Source: Panacagrimonas sp963975245
GTDB taxonomy: Bacteria > Pseudomonadota > Gammaproteobacteria > Nevskiales > Nevskiaceae
Direction: 5' to 3'
Length of the DNA: 64,000 nucleotides
Assembly: GCA_963975245.1 (NCBI GenBank)
Contig: CAXBFJ010000006.1
Span: forward strand, 197,087 to 261,086
Shown here: in pieces, positions 51,438-60,567 of the stretch
Position numbering within the stretch: position 1 is the stretch's first letter
Layout of the letters: every line of letters begins with the position of its first letter
The notes under the pieces: generated by a model
Database searches by the model: none
What the model was told of the DNA's origin: nothing
What the model saw: the letters and a program-made list of their open reading frames with translations, nothing else
Program-made: the position numbers and the translations under genes

Positions 51438-52517
51438 TCAGGCTGGCACGCCCTGCTGTGCCAGCGCCCATTGCACGTGCTCACGAACGATAGGGTCCGG
51501 ATGATCGCGGCGCTGCTCAAGTGCCGCTATGACCGCGCTGGATTTAGGTGCATTGCCTAATGCGACTGCAAGATTGCGCAGCCATCGCTGAAAGTTGAGA
51601 CGTCGAATGGGCATGCCTTCGGTATTGCTCAACCAGCGCGCTTCGTCCCAGGCCCACAAATCCAGAAGTGAAATGGCGTCCAGACTGTGCCGCGGCGTAA
51701 AGTCGTCAATATCGGTTTGCTGCGCATGACGATTCCAGGGGCAGACGAGCTGGCAATCATCACAGCCAAAGATGCGATTGCCGATCAGTGATCTGAACGC
51801 CTCAGGAATAGCGCCGTGGTGCTCGATCGTCAGGTAGGAAATGCAGCGCCGGGCATCGAGCGTGTAGGGCGCAACGATGGCGTTGGTGGGGCATGCGCGC
51901 ATGCAGGCCTGACAGCCGCCGCAACTGTTTTCAACCGCGGGCCGCGTATCCGGCGGCAGGGGCAGATCGGAATACAGTTCGCCAAGAAAAAACCACGAAC
52001 CCTGTTCCTTGCGGATCAAGAGAGAGTGCTTGCCGATCCATCCCAGACTAGCGTCTCGCGCCATGGCTTTTTCGAGCGCCGGTGCGCTATCCGAAAACAC
52101 CCGGTATCCAAGCGGCCCGGCTTCGGAATCGATGCGCTGGGCCAGTTTTCGCAGTCTTCCGCGCAGTACCTTGTGATAGTCGCGGCCCAGTGCATATCTG
52201 GAAATGTAGGCTTGATCAGGCTGCTTCAGGACCGTCGCAGCGGGTTTCGCATTGGGCCAGTAGGGCATGCGCACGCTGATGACGCTGAGTGTCCCGGGGT
52301 GGAGTTTGTCCGGTGTTGCGCGCATTTCGGGATCGCGCGCCATATAGGACATGGCGCCGTGAAAATCCTTGTCCAGCCAGCCTTTGAGGTGGGCGAGGTC
52401 TTCGCTCAGTTCCACACGGGAGATTCCCGCATCGGCAAAGCCGAGCTCGATCGCCCAACTGCGAATCCTATCCGCCAGTTCTCGCAGCGCGTTATCAGAC
52501 AGTGCGCTTGCACTCAT
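51438..52517 (-). CDS. queG: Epoxyqueuosine reductase
   Basis: The 359-residue protein has two ferredoxin-like 4Fe-4S clusters (CGGCQACMRACPTNAI and CDDCQLVCPWN) and the QueG-specific ISYLTIEHHGAIPE between them; a HEAT-like tail follows. It uses cobalamin to reduce epoxyqueuosine to queuosine in tRNA. It is divergent from nnr by about 44 bases and ends 2 bases from the C39 peptidase gene on the other strand. Confidence 0.96.
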   Translation of the reverse strand: MSASALSDNALRELADRIRSWAIELGFADAGISRVELSEDLAHLKGWLDKDFHGAMSYMARDPEMRATPDKLHPGTLSVISVRMPYWPNAKPAATVLKQPDQAYISRYALGRDYHKVLRGRLRKLAQRIDSEAGPLGYRVFSDSAPALEKAMARDASLGWIGKHSLLIRKEQGSWFFLGELYSDLPLPPDTRPAVENSCGGCQACMRACPTNAIVAPYTLDARRCISYLTIEHHGAIPEAFRSLIGNRIFGCDDCQLVCPWNRHAQQTDIDDFTPRHSLDAISLLDLWAWDEARWLSNTEGMPIRRLNFQRWLRNLAVALGNAPKSSAVIAALEQRRDHPDPIVREHVQWALAQQGVPA

Positions 52518-52561
52518 GAGAGGGCTTCACCCGGTCCAGCTGGCGCACGCATAATGTATTG

Positions 52562-54061
52562 ATGAATCTTGACCATCGCTCGCAATTGTATTCCGCCGAA
52601 CAGGTGCGCGAGCTGGATCGCCGGGCCATCGACGAATTGGGCATCGCCGGATACACGCTGATGCGCCGCGCTGCGCAAGCCAGTTTCGATGCCTTGCGCA
52701 TGCGCTGGCCTGATGCCCGTAGTCTGGTGGTTCTCTGTGGCCCCGGGAACAACGGCGGTGACGGTTACGAGCTCGCAAGCATCGCGCGGCGTGAGGGCTT
52801 CAAGGTGCAACTGGCGCGAATCGGCAACGTGCCCAAGGCCGGCGATGCTGTGCAGGCGCATGCGGGTTGGGCGCGCGAAGGCGGTGTGGTCCACGAGTAT
52901 TCGATCCTGTTTGCCGACCAGGCGATGCATTCGGCGGATGTGATTTGCGATGCCATTTTCGGCATCGGCATGAGCCGCGATGTGGATGGCGTGGCGGCAC
53001 AGGCAATTCGGGCCATCAATGCACGGCGGCCAGAGCAGGGCGTGATTGCCATCGATGTGCCTTCGGGCCTGAATGCAGACACCGGGCAGGTTCACGGCGT
53101 CGCGGTGCGGGCGGATCTGACAATCAGTTTCATCGGGCGAAAGCTGGGCTTGTTTGTTGGTCAGGGCCCGGAACTCTGCGGTTTCCGGCATTTCCATGAT
53201 CTGGGTGCGAGCGGAGTTCTCGACGGTCGCACGCCCGCTCTGGCGCGCCTGCTCGCACCAGCGGATTTGTCGAAGCACCTGCCGCGCAGGGCCGCCGCAG
53301 CGCACAAGGGGCATCACGGCCACGTTCTGGTGGTGGGCGGTGATACCGGCATGAGTGGGGCAGCCCTGTTGGCGGCGCGCGGTGCTCTGCGCTCGGGCGC
53401 CGGTTTAGTCAGCCTGGCCACCCGGCCACAGCACGCATTGCAGATCAGCGCCGCGCAGCCGGAGATCATGGCGCACGGTATCGACTGTGGTGATTCGATC
53501 ACCCATTTGTTGGAGCGGGCGGATGTCATCGCCATCGGTCCGGGTCTGGGGCAGTCGAACTGGGGTGGTTCACTGCTGGAGCAGTGCCGGTCCGCCGGCA
53601 AACCCATGGTCGTCGATGCGGATGCGCTCAATTGCTTGGCCAGCGCGCCGCATTCAAGGCTGGATGCGCGTTGCGTGATCACGCCACACCCCGGCGAAGC
53701 AGCCCGGCTTCTGGGCATTTCAAACGCAGACGTTCAGGCGAACAGGGTCGATGCGGCACGCGCGCTTCACAGAACATGGTCGGCAGTCGCGGTGCTCAAG
53801 GGCGCTGGCAGTCTGGTGAGTGGTCACCATCTGGCCCTGTGCCCCTACGGAAACCCTGGAATGGCGGTCGGCGGCATGGGCGATGTGCTGACCGGGATCA
53901 TCGCTGCACTCATGGCACAAGGGCTCGGCGCGGAATTGTCCGCGAGTATTGGGGTGCTGGCGCACGCCATCGCGGGGGATCGTGCTGCACAGGACCAGCC
54001 GCGCGGCCTGCTGCCCAGCGATCTGATTGAACAACTGCGCGTCGTGCTCAATCCGCGATGA
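52562..54061 (+). CDS. nnr: Bifunctional NAD(P)H-hydrate epimerase / ADP-dependent dehydratase
   Basis: The ~499-residue protein joins a YjeF-N epimerase domain (VVLCGPGNNGGDGYELA, then DAIFGIGMSRDVDG and IDVPSGLNADTGQ) to a ribokinase-like YjeF-C dehydratase domain (HVLVVGGDTGMSGAALLAA, ITPHPGEAARLL, and NPGMAVGGMGDVLTG with the catalytic Asp). It repairs hydrated NAD(P)H. ATG 52562 is preferred to the TTG before it. It overlaps tsaE by ATGA, as in other proteobacteria. Confidence 0.95.
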   Translation: MNLDHRSQLYSAEQVRELDRRAIDELGIAGYTLMRRAAQASFDALRMRWPDARSLVVLCGPGNNGGDGYELASIARREGFKVQLARIGNVPKAGDAVQAHAGWAREGGVVHEYSILFADQAMHSADVICDAIFGIGMSRDVDGVAAQAIRAINARRPEQGVIAIDVPSGLNADTGQVHGVAVRADLTISFIGRKLGLFVGQGPELCGFRHFHDLGASGVLDGRTPALARLLAPADLSKHLPRRAAAAHKGHHGHVLVVGGDTGMSGAALLAARGALRSGAGLVSLATRPQHALQISAAQPEIMAHGIDCGDSITHLLERADVIAIGPGLGQSNWGGSLLEQCRSAGKPMVVDADALNCLASAPHSRLDARCVITPHPGEAARLLGISNADVQANRVDAARALHRTWSAVAVLKGAGSLVSGHHLALCPYGNPGMAVGGMGDVLTGIIAALMAQGLGAELSASIGVLAHAIAGDRAAQDQPRGLLPSDLIEQLRVVLNPR

Positions 54062-54510
54062 AATTCGAACTTCCCGACGAAGCCGCAACGCTGGCATTGG
54101 GCGCCGGTCTGGCGCAGGTGCTGCTCCAGCGTGGGCACGGCGTGGTCTTCCTGCACGGCGATCTCGGTGCCGGCAAGACCACGTTAGCGCGTGGGCTGCT
54201 TCGCGCCGCTGGGATCGGCGGCACCTTGCGCAGCCCGACCTATACCCTGATGGAGCCTTATGCGGCGGGCCAGCAGAATTTTCTGCATCTGGACCTTTAT
54301 CGGCTGGCTGACCCTTCGGAAGTGGAGGAGTTGGGCTTGATCGACTACTCCCCGGAAAGCTGCATCTGGCTGGTGGAATGGCCAGAGCAGGGCGAGGGAT
54401 ATTTGCCTGCTCCGGATATCGAGGTTTTCCTGAGTCATCAGGGCGAGCATCGGCTCGCCACTATAGAGAGTGCAGTCGGCGGCACAATTGACATTAAATT
54501 AATTGTCTAA
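54058..54510 (+). CDS. tsaE: tRNA threonylcarbamoyladenosine biosynthesis ATPase TsaE
   Basis: The 150-residue P-loop protein has VFLHGDLGAGKTTLARGLLRA, the SPTYTLMEPY switch region and HLDLYRLADPSEVEELGL. It helps TsaB/TsaD make t6A on tRNAs that read ANN codons. The ATG overlaps the nnr stop. It is followed by the amidase gene, the common gammaproteobacterial order. Confidence 0.95.
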   Translation: MKFELPDEAATLALGAGLAQVLLQRGHGVVFLHGDLGAGKTTLARGLLRAAGIGGTLRSPTYTLMEPYAAGQQNFLHLDLYRLADPSEVEELGLIDYSPESCIWLVEWPEQGEGYLPAPDIEVFLSHQGEHRLATIESAVGGTIDIKLIV

Positions 54511-54546
54511 GCGATTGCTGCATAAACGAATAAAATCTTGCGTTCG

Positions 54547-55821
54547 ATGATTAGTCACGCTATGTTTCCGCCAGCCTCAAGGCTGGAGAAAGCCGTTTTG
54601 CGTTGGGTAACCGTCATATTTCTGGGTTTGGCAGCGTTTAGCGCCCACGCCGGCGAACTACGCGACCTGCGCCTGTGGGCGTCACCAGAGGGGACGCGGG
54701 TCGTCTTTGAACTGGCGTCCGCACCGGATCATCACGTCTTTACGCTGGATGCTCCGAGCCGAATCGTGGTTGATCTGCCGGCCACGGCCGGCGCCAGTAT
54801 CGCCAACAAGGTCAAGGGTCAGGGCGTGGTCCAGAAGATTCGGGCCGCTGCGCGAGAAGACGGCAGTTTGAGAGTGGTCCTGGATATGGCTTCCGAGGTG
54901 AATCCACGGACCTTTCTGCTCGACCCGGCTGACCAGTACGGCTACCGGCTGGTTCTGGATATCGGCGAGGAAGCGCCCGGCGTAGTCATCGATGATGCAA
55001 TCGAACGTGTCGCCCGCAAGGTGACGCCGCCGCTCAAGGAAGAGGCCTGGAAGCCGCGTCCTGTCATTGTGGCGATTGATGCCGGTCACGGCGGTGAAGA
55101 CCCGGGTGCGATTGGCAAACATGGTGCGCGCGAAAAGGATGTGGCGCTGGCGCTTTCGCGTCGCCTGGCGGAAATGATCAATGCCGAGCCCGGCTTCAAG
55201 GCTGTCATGACCCGCGATGGTGACTACTATCTGGGGCTGCGTGAACGCATCAATCGCGCGCGCAAGGCGCAGGCCGACCTGTTTGTTTCGGTGCATGCCA
55301 ATGCCATTACCAATCGCAGCAAGCGCGGCTCTTCGGTCTACGTGGTTTCGCCGCGTGGCGCGACCAGTGAACATGCGCACTGGCTCGCGCAAAAGGAAAA
55401 TGCAGCGGATCTGGTCGGCGGGATCGCCCTGGACAACAAAGGCGATGACCTGGCTTCGGTCCTGATCGATTTGTCCCAATCCTCGACGATGGAAGCCAGC
55501 TTCGATGTCGGGGCGCGGGTGCTCAAGGCGCTCGGGCAGGTCAATCCGCTGCTGCGCAACTCGGTTCAGCAGGCGGCGTTTGTGGTGCTCAAGGCGCCGG
55601 ATATTCCGTCGGTTCTGGTTGAAACCGCGTTTATCAGCAATCCCACCGAAGAGCGGATCCTGGTCAGCAAGAGCGGCCAGGAAAAGCTGGCGCGCTCGAT
55701 ATTTCTGGGCGTGAAAGGTTATTTTGAAAGTTATCGTCCTCGAGAATTGCAGCCAGACCCGGGATCACCGCGTTTGCTCAAGGTGCAGAACGATCAATCC
55801 ACCTTCAAGGAGGACGGCTGA
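54547..55821 (+). CDS. N-acetylmuramoyl-L-alanine amidase with AMIN domain
   Basis: About 424 residues: a signal peptide (VTVIFLGLAAFSAHA), an N-terminal AMIN domain (residues ~40-150, LRDLRLWASPEGTRVVFEL), then a zinc Amidase_3 domain with IDAGHGGEDPGAIG (zinc His), SVHANA (zinc His) and VETAFISN (catalytic Glu). It cleaves septal peptidoglycan in the periplasm, as AmiC/AmiB do, and AMIN would guide it to the septum. ATG 54547 is the first good start; TTG 54538 is possible. Confidence 0.92.
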   Translation: MISHAMFPPASRLEKAVLRWVTVIFLGLAAFSAHAGELRDLRLWASPEGTRVVFELASAPDHHVFTLDAPSRIVVDLPATAGASIANKVKGQGVVQKIRAAAREDGSLRVVLDMASEVNPRTFLLDPADQYGYRLVLDIGEEAPGVVIDDAIERVARKVTPPLKEEAWKPRPVIVAIDAGHGGEDPGAIGKHGAREKDVALALSRRLAEMINAEPGFKAVMTRDGDYYLGLRERINRARKAQADLFVSVHANAITNRSKRGSSVYVVSPRGATSEHAHWLAQKENAADLVGGIALDNKGDDLASVLIDLSQSSTMEASFDVGARVLKALGQVNPLLRNSVQQAAFVVLKAPDIPSVLVETAFISNPTEERILVSKSGQEKLARSIFLGVKGYFESYRPRELQPDPGSPRLLKVQNDQSTFKEDG

Positions 55822-55873
55822 GAATCAGGCATAAGAACTGAAAGCCGTGATGCCCGAATCTGGGGGCAGGGAG

Positions 55874-55908
55874 AAAGGGCCGCGCAGGGATGCGCGGCCC
55901 TTTTATTT
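55874..55908 (+). terminator. Intrinsic terminator after the amidase gene
   Basis: A 10-bp perfect stem (GGGCCGCGCA / TGCGCGGCCC) extended by AAA/TTT pairs, a GGGA loop and a following TTTTATTT. It separates the nnr-tsaE-amidase unit from mutL. Confidence 0.92.
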
Positions 55909-55988
55909 GTGAAGTTCTTGCTGTTTTCTGACGGCCCAGTAGGTCTAATGCCAGATTCAGAATCGCAAAGTGCGGATAATGCGCGCCC

Positions 55989-57800
55989 ATGCCGATTCAG
56001 ATTCTCCCTGATGTACTGATCAACCAGATCGCTGCTGGCGAGGTGGTCGAGCGTCCGGCGGCCGTGGTCAAGGAGCTGACGGAGAACAGCATCGATGCCG
56101 GCGCAACGCGCATCGAAGTCGAGCTTGAGCAAGGCGGACAGCGCCTGATCCGCATTCGAGACAACGGCAGCGGCATCGCCCCTGAAGAGTTGGAGCTGGC
56201 CTTTTTCCGCCACGCCACCGGCAAGATTCACAGTCTGGAAGATCTGGAATCCGTGGCCAGCCTCGGCTTTCGCGGAGAGGCCCTGCCAAGCATCCTGTCA
56301 GTGTCGCGCATGTCGATCACTTCCAGGCAACCGGGTGCCGAGCACGGCTGGATGATGGGTGGAGCGGGAGAGATTGCCAGCGGAACGCAAGCTCAGCCCA
56401 GCGCCCATCCGCCGGGAACCACGGTCGAAGTGCGCGATCTGTTTTTCAATACGCCCGCCCGGCGAAAATTCCTGAAGAGTACGGCGACCGAGCTGCGCCA
56501 CGCGGATCAGTGGTTGCGACGGCTGGCGCTCGCGCGCATGGATGTGGCCATTTGCCTGCGACACGAGGGGCGCGTGCTTTTTGATTTGCAGCCGGCGACC
56601 GATGAGCCCTCACGCAAGTCGCGCATTGCTGCGGTATGCGGTGCAGAGTTTGTTGCGAACCGGGTGGAGGTTGATCAGTCCCGGTTGGGCATGCGGCTGT
56701 CGGGCTGGTTTGCGCGCCCCAGCTTTTCGCGCGCCTCAACCGACCTTCAGTATTTCTTTGTCAACGGGCGCAGCGTGCGAGACCGTCTGGTGGCATTCGC
56801 GCTGCGTCGCGCGCTGGCCGATGCGATGCATTCCACACGCCATCCGGCCTTTGTGCTGTATCTGGAGCTGGGTGCGCAAGCGGTCGATGTCAACGTGCAC
56901 CCGCAGAAGACAGAAGTGCGGTTTCGTGAATCCGGCCAGGTGCATGACTTCCTGTTTGGCGCGGTGCAACGTTGTTTGCGCGACTTGCGCCCCTCAGAAG
57001 ATCAGCACCAAGTCGCGTTTGACCGACCGGTGAGTGAGGCATCGACGCCTTCGCGTTCATGGGGCCCATCGGCGCCAAGAACAGACTGGCAGGTGCGCGA
57101 GGGCAGTATTCAGCAGACGGCCTGGGCCATGATGCAGGGGCGAGAATCCTTACCGGTCTCGCCTCAGGACATGGCCTCCGATTCGTCTCAAGCGCCTGCC
57201 GAGACGGGTCACACACTGGGGCGCGCCATCGCGCAGTTGCACGGGGTTTTCATTCTTGCGCAGAACGCACGGGGCATGGTGGTGGTGGATGCCCATGCCG
57301 CCCACGAGCGTGTGCTCTATGAGCGCATGAAGCTTGAGCTCAACGCAGGCAAGTTGCCCTCACAAACCCTGTTGTCTCCCGAAGTGGTCAATTTCAGCGA
57401 GGATGCAGCGGACGCGCTTGAGGCGCGTCGCGAAGAATTTGCTGCTCTGGGTCTGGACATTGATCGCGCTGGGCCATCGAGCATTCTGGTTCGCGGAGTA
57501 CCGCCTATTCTCGCGCGGGAAGATGTTTCAGCCCTGCTGACCGGCCTGACGCGAGAGGATGGTCGTTCAGCGCCGCACGCGCATCTGGGTGAAGTGCTGG
57601 ATGCGCAGAGTCGGGTGCTCGCGGATGTGGCTTGTCGCGCGGCGATCAAGGCCAATCGTCGTTTGACGCTACCGGAGATGGATGCGCTGCTGCGTGACAT
57701 GGAACGCACTGAATTGGCCGATCAATGTAATCACGGACGGCCGACCTGGGTGCAGCTTGAAATGGCGGCGCTGGATCGTCTGTTCCTGCGCGGTCGTTGA
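55989..57800 (+). CDS. mutL: DNA mismatch repair protein MutL
   Basis: The 603-residue protein has the GHKL ATPase motifs (ELTENSIDAGA, IRDNGSGI, FRHATGKI, LGFRGEALPSI). Its C-terminal domain contains DAHAAHERVLYE starting at Asp434, which matches the MutL endonuclease pattern D-x-H-A-x2-E-x4-E except for Ala in place of Gln. Enterobacterial MutL lacks this, while Pseudomonas-type MutL has it, so this MutL is expected to nick DNA itself in a MutH-less system. The start lies 89 bases past a terminator. It overlaps miaA by 4 bases. Confidence 0.96.
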   Translation: MPIQILPDVLINQIAAGEVVERPAAVVKELTENSIDAGATRIEVELEQGGQRLIRIRDNGSGIAPEELELAFFRHATGKIHSLEDLESVASLGFRGEALPSILSVSRMSITSRQPGAEHGWMMGGAGEIASGTQAQPSAHPPGTTVEVRDLFFNTPARRKFLKSTATELRHADQWLRRLALARMDVAICLRHEGRVLFDLQPATDEPSRKSRIAAVCGAEFVANRVEVDQSRLGMRLSGWFARPSFSRASTDLQYFFVNGRSVRDRLVAFALRRALADAMHSTRHPAFVLYLELGAQAVDVNVHPQKTEVRFRESGQVHDFLFGAVQRCLRDLRPSEDQHQVAFDRPVSEASTPSRSWGPSAPRTDWQVREGSIQQTAWAMMQGRESLPVSPQDMASDSSQAPAETGHTLGRAIAQLHGVFILAQNARGMVVVDAHAAHERVLYERMKLELNAGKLPSQTLLSPEVVNFSEDAADALEARREEFAALGLDIDRAGPSSILVRGVPPILAREDVSALLTGLTREDGRSAPHAHLGEVLDAQSRVLADVACRAAIKANRRLTLPEMDALLRDMERTELADQCNHGRPTWVQLEMAALDRLFLRGR

Positions 57801-58792
57801 TCAGCGAGTTGCCAGCACCGCGCGCAGTATTCCTGATGGGGCCCACCGCATCGGGCAAGTCTGATCTTGCGCTGGCCTTCGCACATGCACTGGCAGCACA
57901 AGGTCAGCCTAGCGAAATTGTCAGTGTGGATTCGGCGCAAATTTTTCGCGGCATGGACATCGGGACGGCCAAGCCGGACGCCGCGACGCAGGCACTGATC
58001 CCGCATCACCTGATTGATATCCGCGATCCCGCACAAATCTATTCGGCGGCAGAGTTCGCCCGTGATGCGACACAGTTGATCGATGACATTCGTGGCCGTG
58101 GCGCGCTGCCGCTGCTGGTGGGCGGCTCCATGATGTATTTCCGCTCACTGGAATCTGGGCTCAGTGACTTGCCACGCGCAGATAGCGGCATCCGCAAGCA
58201 GATTTCTGATCGCGCAGCACGCGAGGGCTGGCCTGCATTGCATGCAGAGCTGGCACAAGCGGATCCGGAGGCTGCAGCGCGGTTACATCCGAACGACAGT
58301 CAGAGAATTCAGCGTGCGCTGGAAGTGGTCCAGCTGAGCGGGCGTCGCATCAGTGATTTGCAGGACCGAGCACGGCAGGCGCCACGAGATCGTCAGTACC
58401 TGAAACTGGCTCTGCAGCCGCACAGCCGGGCTGCGCTGCATGCCCGCATCGAGCAGCGCCTGCAGCTCATGTTTTCGGCGGGGTTTGTTGATGAAGTGGC
58501 GGCGCTGCATGCGCGCGACGATCTCGGGCCTCATTTGCCGTCGATTCGCTCGGTGGGTTACCGGCAGGTCTGGGACTATCTGGACGGGCAAGGAACGCTT
58601 GCCGAGGCGCAGGCCAGAGCGCTGGCGGCGACGCGGCAATTCGCCAAACGGCAGGTGACCTGGCTGCGCTCTGAGCATGATATTTGCGAGTTGCTTGGCG
58701 ATCCCGGCGCGGAGCAGCGAAGCGATGTGAACTTCCGCCCCGAGTTGTTGGTCAATGAGGCGCTCGAATACCTGAAACAATGGGCGCCATAA
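57797..58792 (+). CDS. miaA: tRNA dimethylallyltransferase
   Basis: The 331-residue enzyme has the P-loop FLMGPTASGKSDLAL, the substrate motif VSVDSAQIFRGMDIGTAKP, LLVGGSMMYFRSL and the SIRSVGYRQVWDYL segment. It adds dimethylallyl to A37 of tRNAs reading UNN codons. The TTG start overlaps the mutL stop codon (TTGA). It is followed by hfq, the classic gammaproteobacterial order. Confidence 0.96.
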   Translation: MISELPAPRAVFLMGPTASGKSDLALAFAHALAAQGQPSEIVSVDSAQIFRGMDIGTAKPDAATQALIPHHLIDIRDPAQIYSAAEFARDATQLIDDIRGRGALPLLVGGSMMYFRSLESGLSDLPRADSGIRKQISDRAAREGWPALHAELAQADPEAAARLHPNDSQRIQRALEVVQLSGRRISDLQDRARQAPRDRQYLKLALQPHSRAALHARIEQRLQLMFSAGFVDEVAALHARDDLGPHLPSIRSVGYRQVWDYLDGQGTLAEAQARALAATRQFAKRQVTWLRSEHDICELLGDPGAEQRSDVNFRPELLVNEALEYLKQWAP

Positions 58793-58870
58793 TCGTCGTG
58801 CTAGACTTTTGCGACCGCGCGGGCGGCGTACTCGCGGCGCGATAAATAACGAAACACCTGGGGATTCACC

Positions 58871-59122
58871 ATGTCAAAAGGCCATACGTTGCAAGAACCA
58901 TTTCTCAATGCGCTGCGCAAAGAGCGTATCCCGGTTTCCATCTACCTTGTTAATGGCATCAAGTTGCAGGGTCAGATCGAATCCTTTGATTCCTTCGTGG
59001 TTCTGTTGAAGAACAGTGTGAGCCAGATGGTCTACAAGCATGCCATTTCCACCATCGTGCCGGCGCGTGCCGTCAGGCTCTATGACCCGGAAGCGGATAA
59101 TGCTGAAGATGCGGCATCCTGA
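58871..59122 (+). CDS. hfq: RNA chaperone Hfq
   Basis: The 83-residue protein has the Sm1 and Sm2 motifs in full: QEPFLNALRKERIPVSIYLVNGIKLQGQ (in two parts) and YKHAISTIVPARAV, with the KHA triad of Hfq. It forms a hexameric ring that pairs small RNAs with mRNAs. The C-terminal tail is short (YDPEADNAEDAAS). GGGGA lies before the ATG. hflX starts right at its stop codon. Confidence 0.98.
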   Translation: MSKGHTLQEPFLNALRKERIPVSIYLVNGIKLQGQIESFDSFVVLLKNSVSQMVYKHAISTIVPARAVRLYDPEADNAEDAAS

Positions 59123-60448
59123 TTGTCTGTAAAGGCACTCTTTGAGCGGCCGCCGAGCGGCCAACGGGCGGTACTGGTTCATCTCGAGTTCCCGCGAACC
59201 GACTATGCGTCGGACCGGCGGGAATTTGAGGAGCTGGCTCATTCCGCCGGAGCTGAAATCCACACCGTCATTGGTGGTTCACGGGTCAAACCGGACTCGG
59301 GTTTGTTCGTGGGCAGCGGCAAGGCGCAAGAGATTGCCGCCATGGTCCAGGAATCCTGTGTGGAACTGGCAATCTTCAATCACGATCTGTCTCCCAGCCA
59401 GGAGCGCAATCTGGAAAAGTTGTTGCAGTGCCGGGTTCTGGATCGCGCGGGTCTGATTCTCGATATTTTTGCCGCGCGGGCCAGGTCGCATGAAGGCAAG
59501 TTGCAGGTTGAACTCGCCCAGTTGCAGCACTTAGCCACACGCCTTGTACGCGGCTGGACTCACCTTGAGCGACAGAAGGGTGGTATTGGCTTGCGCGGGC
59601 CCGGTGAGTCTCAGCTGGAAACGGATCGCCGTCTTGTTCGAGACCGCATTACCACGCTCAAGCGACACCTGGATCAGGTGCGCAAGCGACGAGCGCAAAG
59701 CCGCTCGTCACGAAAGCGCAACGAAGTGCCAACGGTATCGCTGGTGGGATACACCAACGCAGGCAAGTCCACCCTGTTCAATGCCCTGACGGGTAACCAG
59801 ACGTTTGCGTCGAGCAAGCTCTTCGCCACGCTTGATACCACGGTCCGTAAATTTGAACTGCCCAGCGGCGAATCAGCGGTTATTGCCGACACGGTTGGTT
59901 TTGTACGCGATTTGCCGCATGAACTGATCGCTGCGTTCCGGGCGACTCTGGAAGAGTCGCGCGATGCTGATCTGCTGCTGCATGTGGTGGATAGTTCTGA
60001 CCCAGAGCGCATGGTGCGTATCGAGCAGGTCGACGCGGTTCTGGAGGAAATTGGCGCGGGAGAGGTTCCCCGGCTGCTGGTTTTTAACAAGATTGACCTG
60101 CGCGAGGGCGAGACATCGCGCATCGAGTGCAATGATGAAGGCATCCCGGTCCGCGCATTTGTTTCTGCGGTGTCCGGTGAGGGTCTGGAAGAATTGCGAG
60201 AGGCTGTGGCGCAATGGCTGCATCAGGACGAATCCATCTTCGAACTGATTGTTCCCCCGCAGGCGGCCCGGCTTCGGGCGCAGCTTTTCGAGCAGAATGC
60301 GGTTCGAAAAGAGTCTCTTGGCGAGGACGGGGCCTCACATCTGGAAGTCTCCATGGGCTATCAGCGCCTGCGCGGACTTTGCGTGGCGGCGGGCGTCAAA
60401 CCTCCTCCCGAGCCTCGGTTGATTGAGGAATGGGAGTCAGAAGCCTAG
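59123..60448 (+). CDS. hflX: Ribosome-splitting GTPase HflX
   Basis: The 441-residue protein has the HflX N-terminal domain (GGSRVKPDSGLFVGSGKAQEI), a coiled linker with GIGLRGPGESQLETDRR, and a G domain with GYTNAGKSTLFN (G1), DTVGFVRDLPHEL (G3) and FNKIDL (G4). It rescues and splits stalled ribosomes, mainly in heat stress. The TTG start directly follows the hfq stop codon, so the two are coupled. Confidence 0.96.
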   Translation: MSVKALFERPPSGQRAVLVHLEFPRTDYASDRREFEELAHSAGAEIHTVIGGSRVKPDSGLFVGSGKAQEIAAMVQESCVELAIFNHDLSPSQERNLEKLLQCRVLDRAGLILDIFAARARSHEGKLQVELAQLQHLATRLVRGWTHLERQKGGIGLRGPGESQLETDRRLVRDRITTLKRHLDQVRKRRAQSRSSRKRNEVPTVSLVGYTNAGKSTLFNALTGNQTFASSKLFATLDTTVRKFELPSGESAVIADTVGFVRDLPHELIAAFRATLEESRDADLLLHVVDSSDPERMVRIEQVDAVLEEIGAGEVPRLLVFNKIDLREGETSRIECNDEGIPVRAFVSAVSGEGLEELREAVAQWLHQDESIFELIVPPQAARLRAQLFEQNAVRKESLGEDGASHLEVSMGYQRLRGLCVAAGVKPPPEPRLIEEWESEA

Positions 60449-60567
60449 AATCTTCGCCCTTATGCGCCGCGAATTTTGATGTGCCGCGTACTTGTTCGAG
60501 CCTAAATCACGATGCGTGCAGGGCTTGAGTGAGCCAATACCTTATTTTTAATACGAAACGACGCCCC

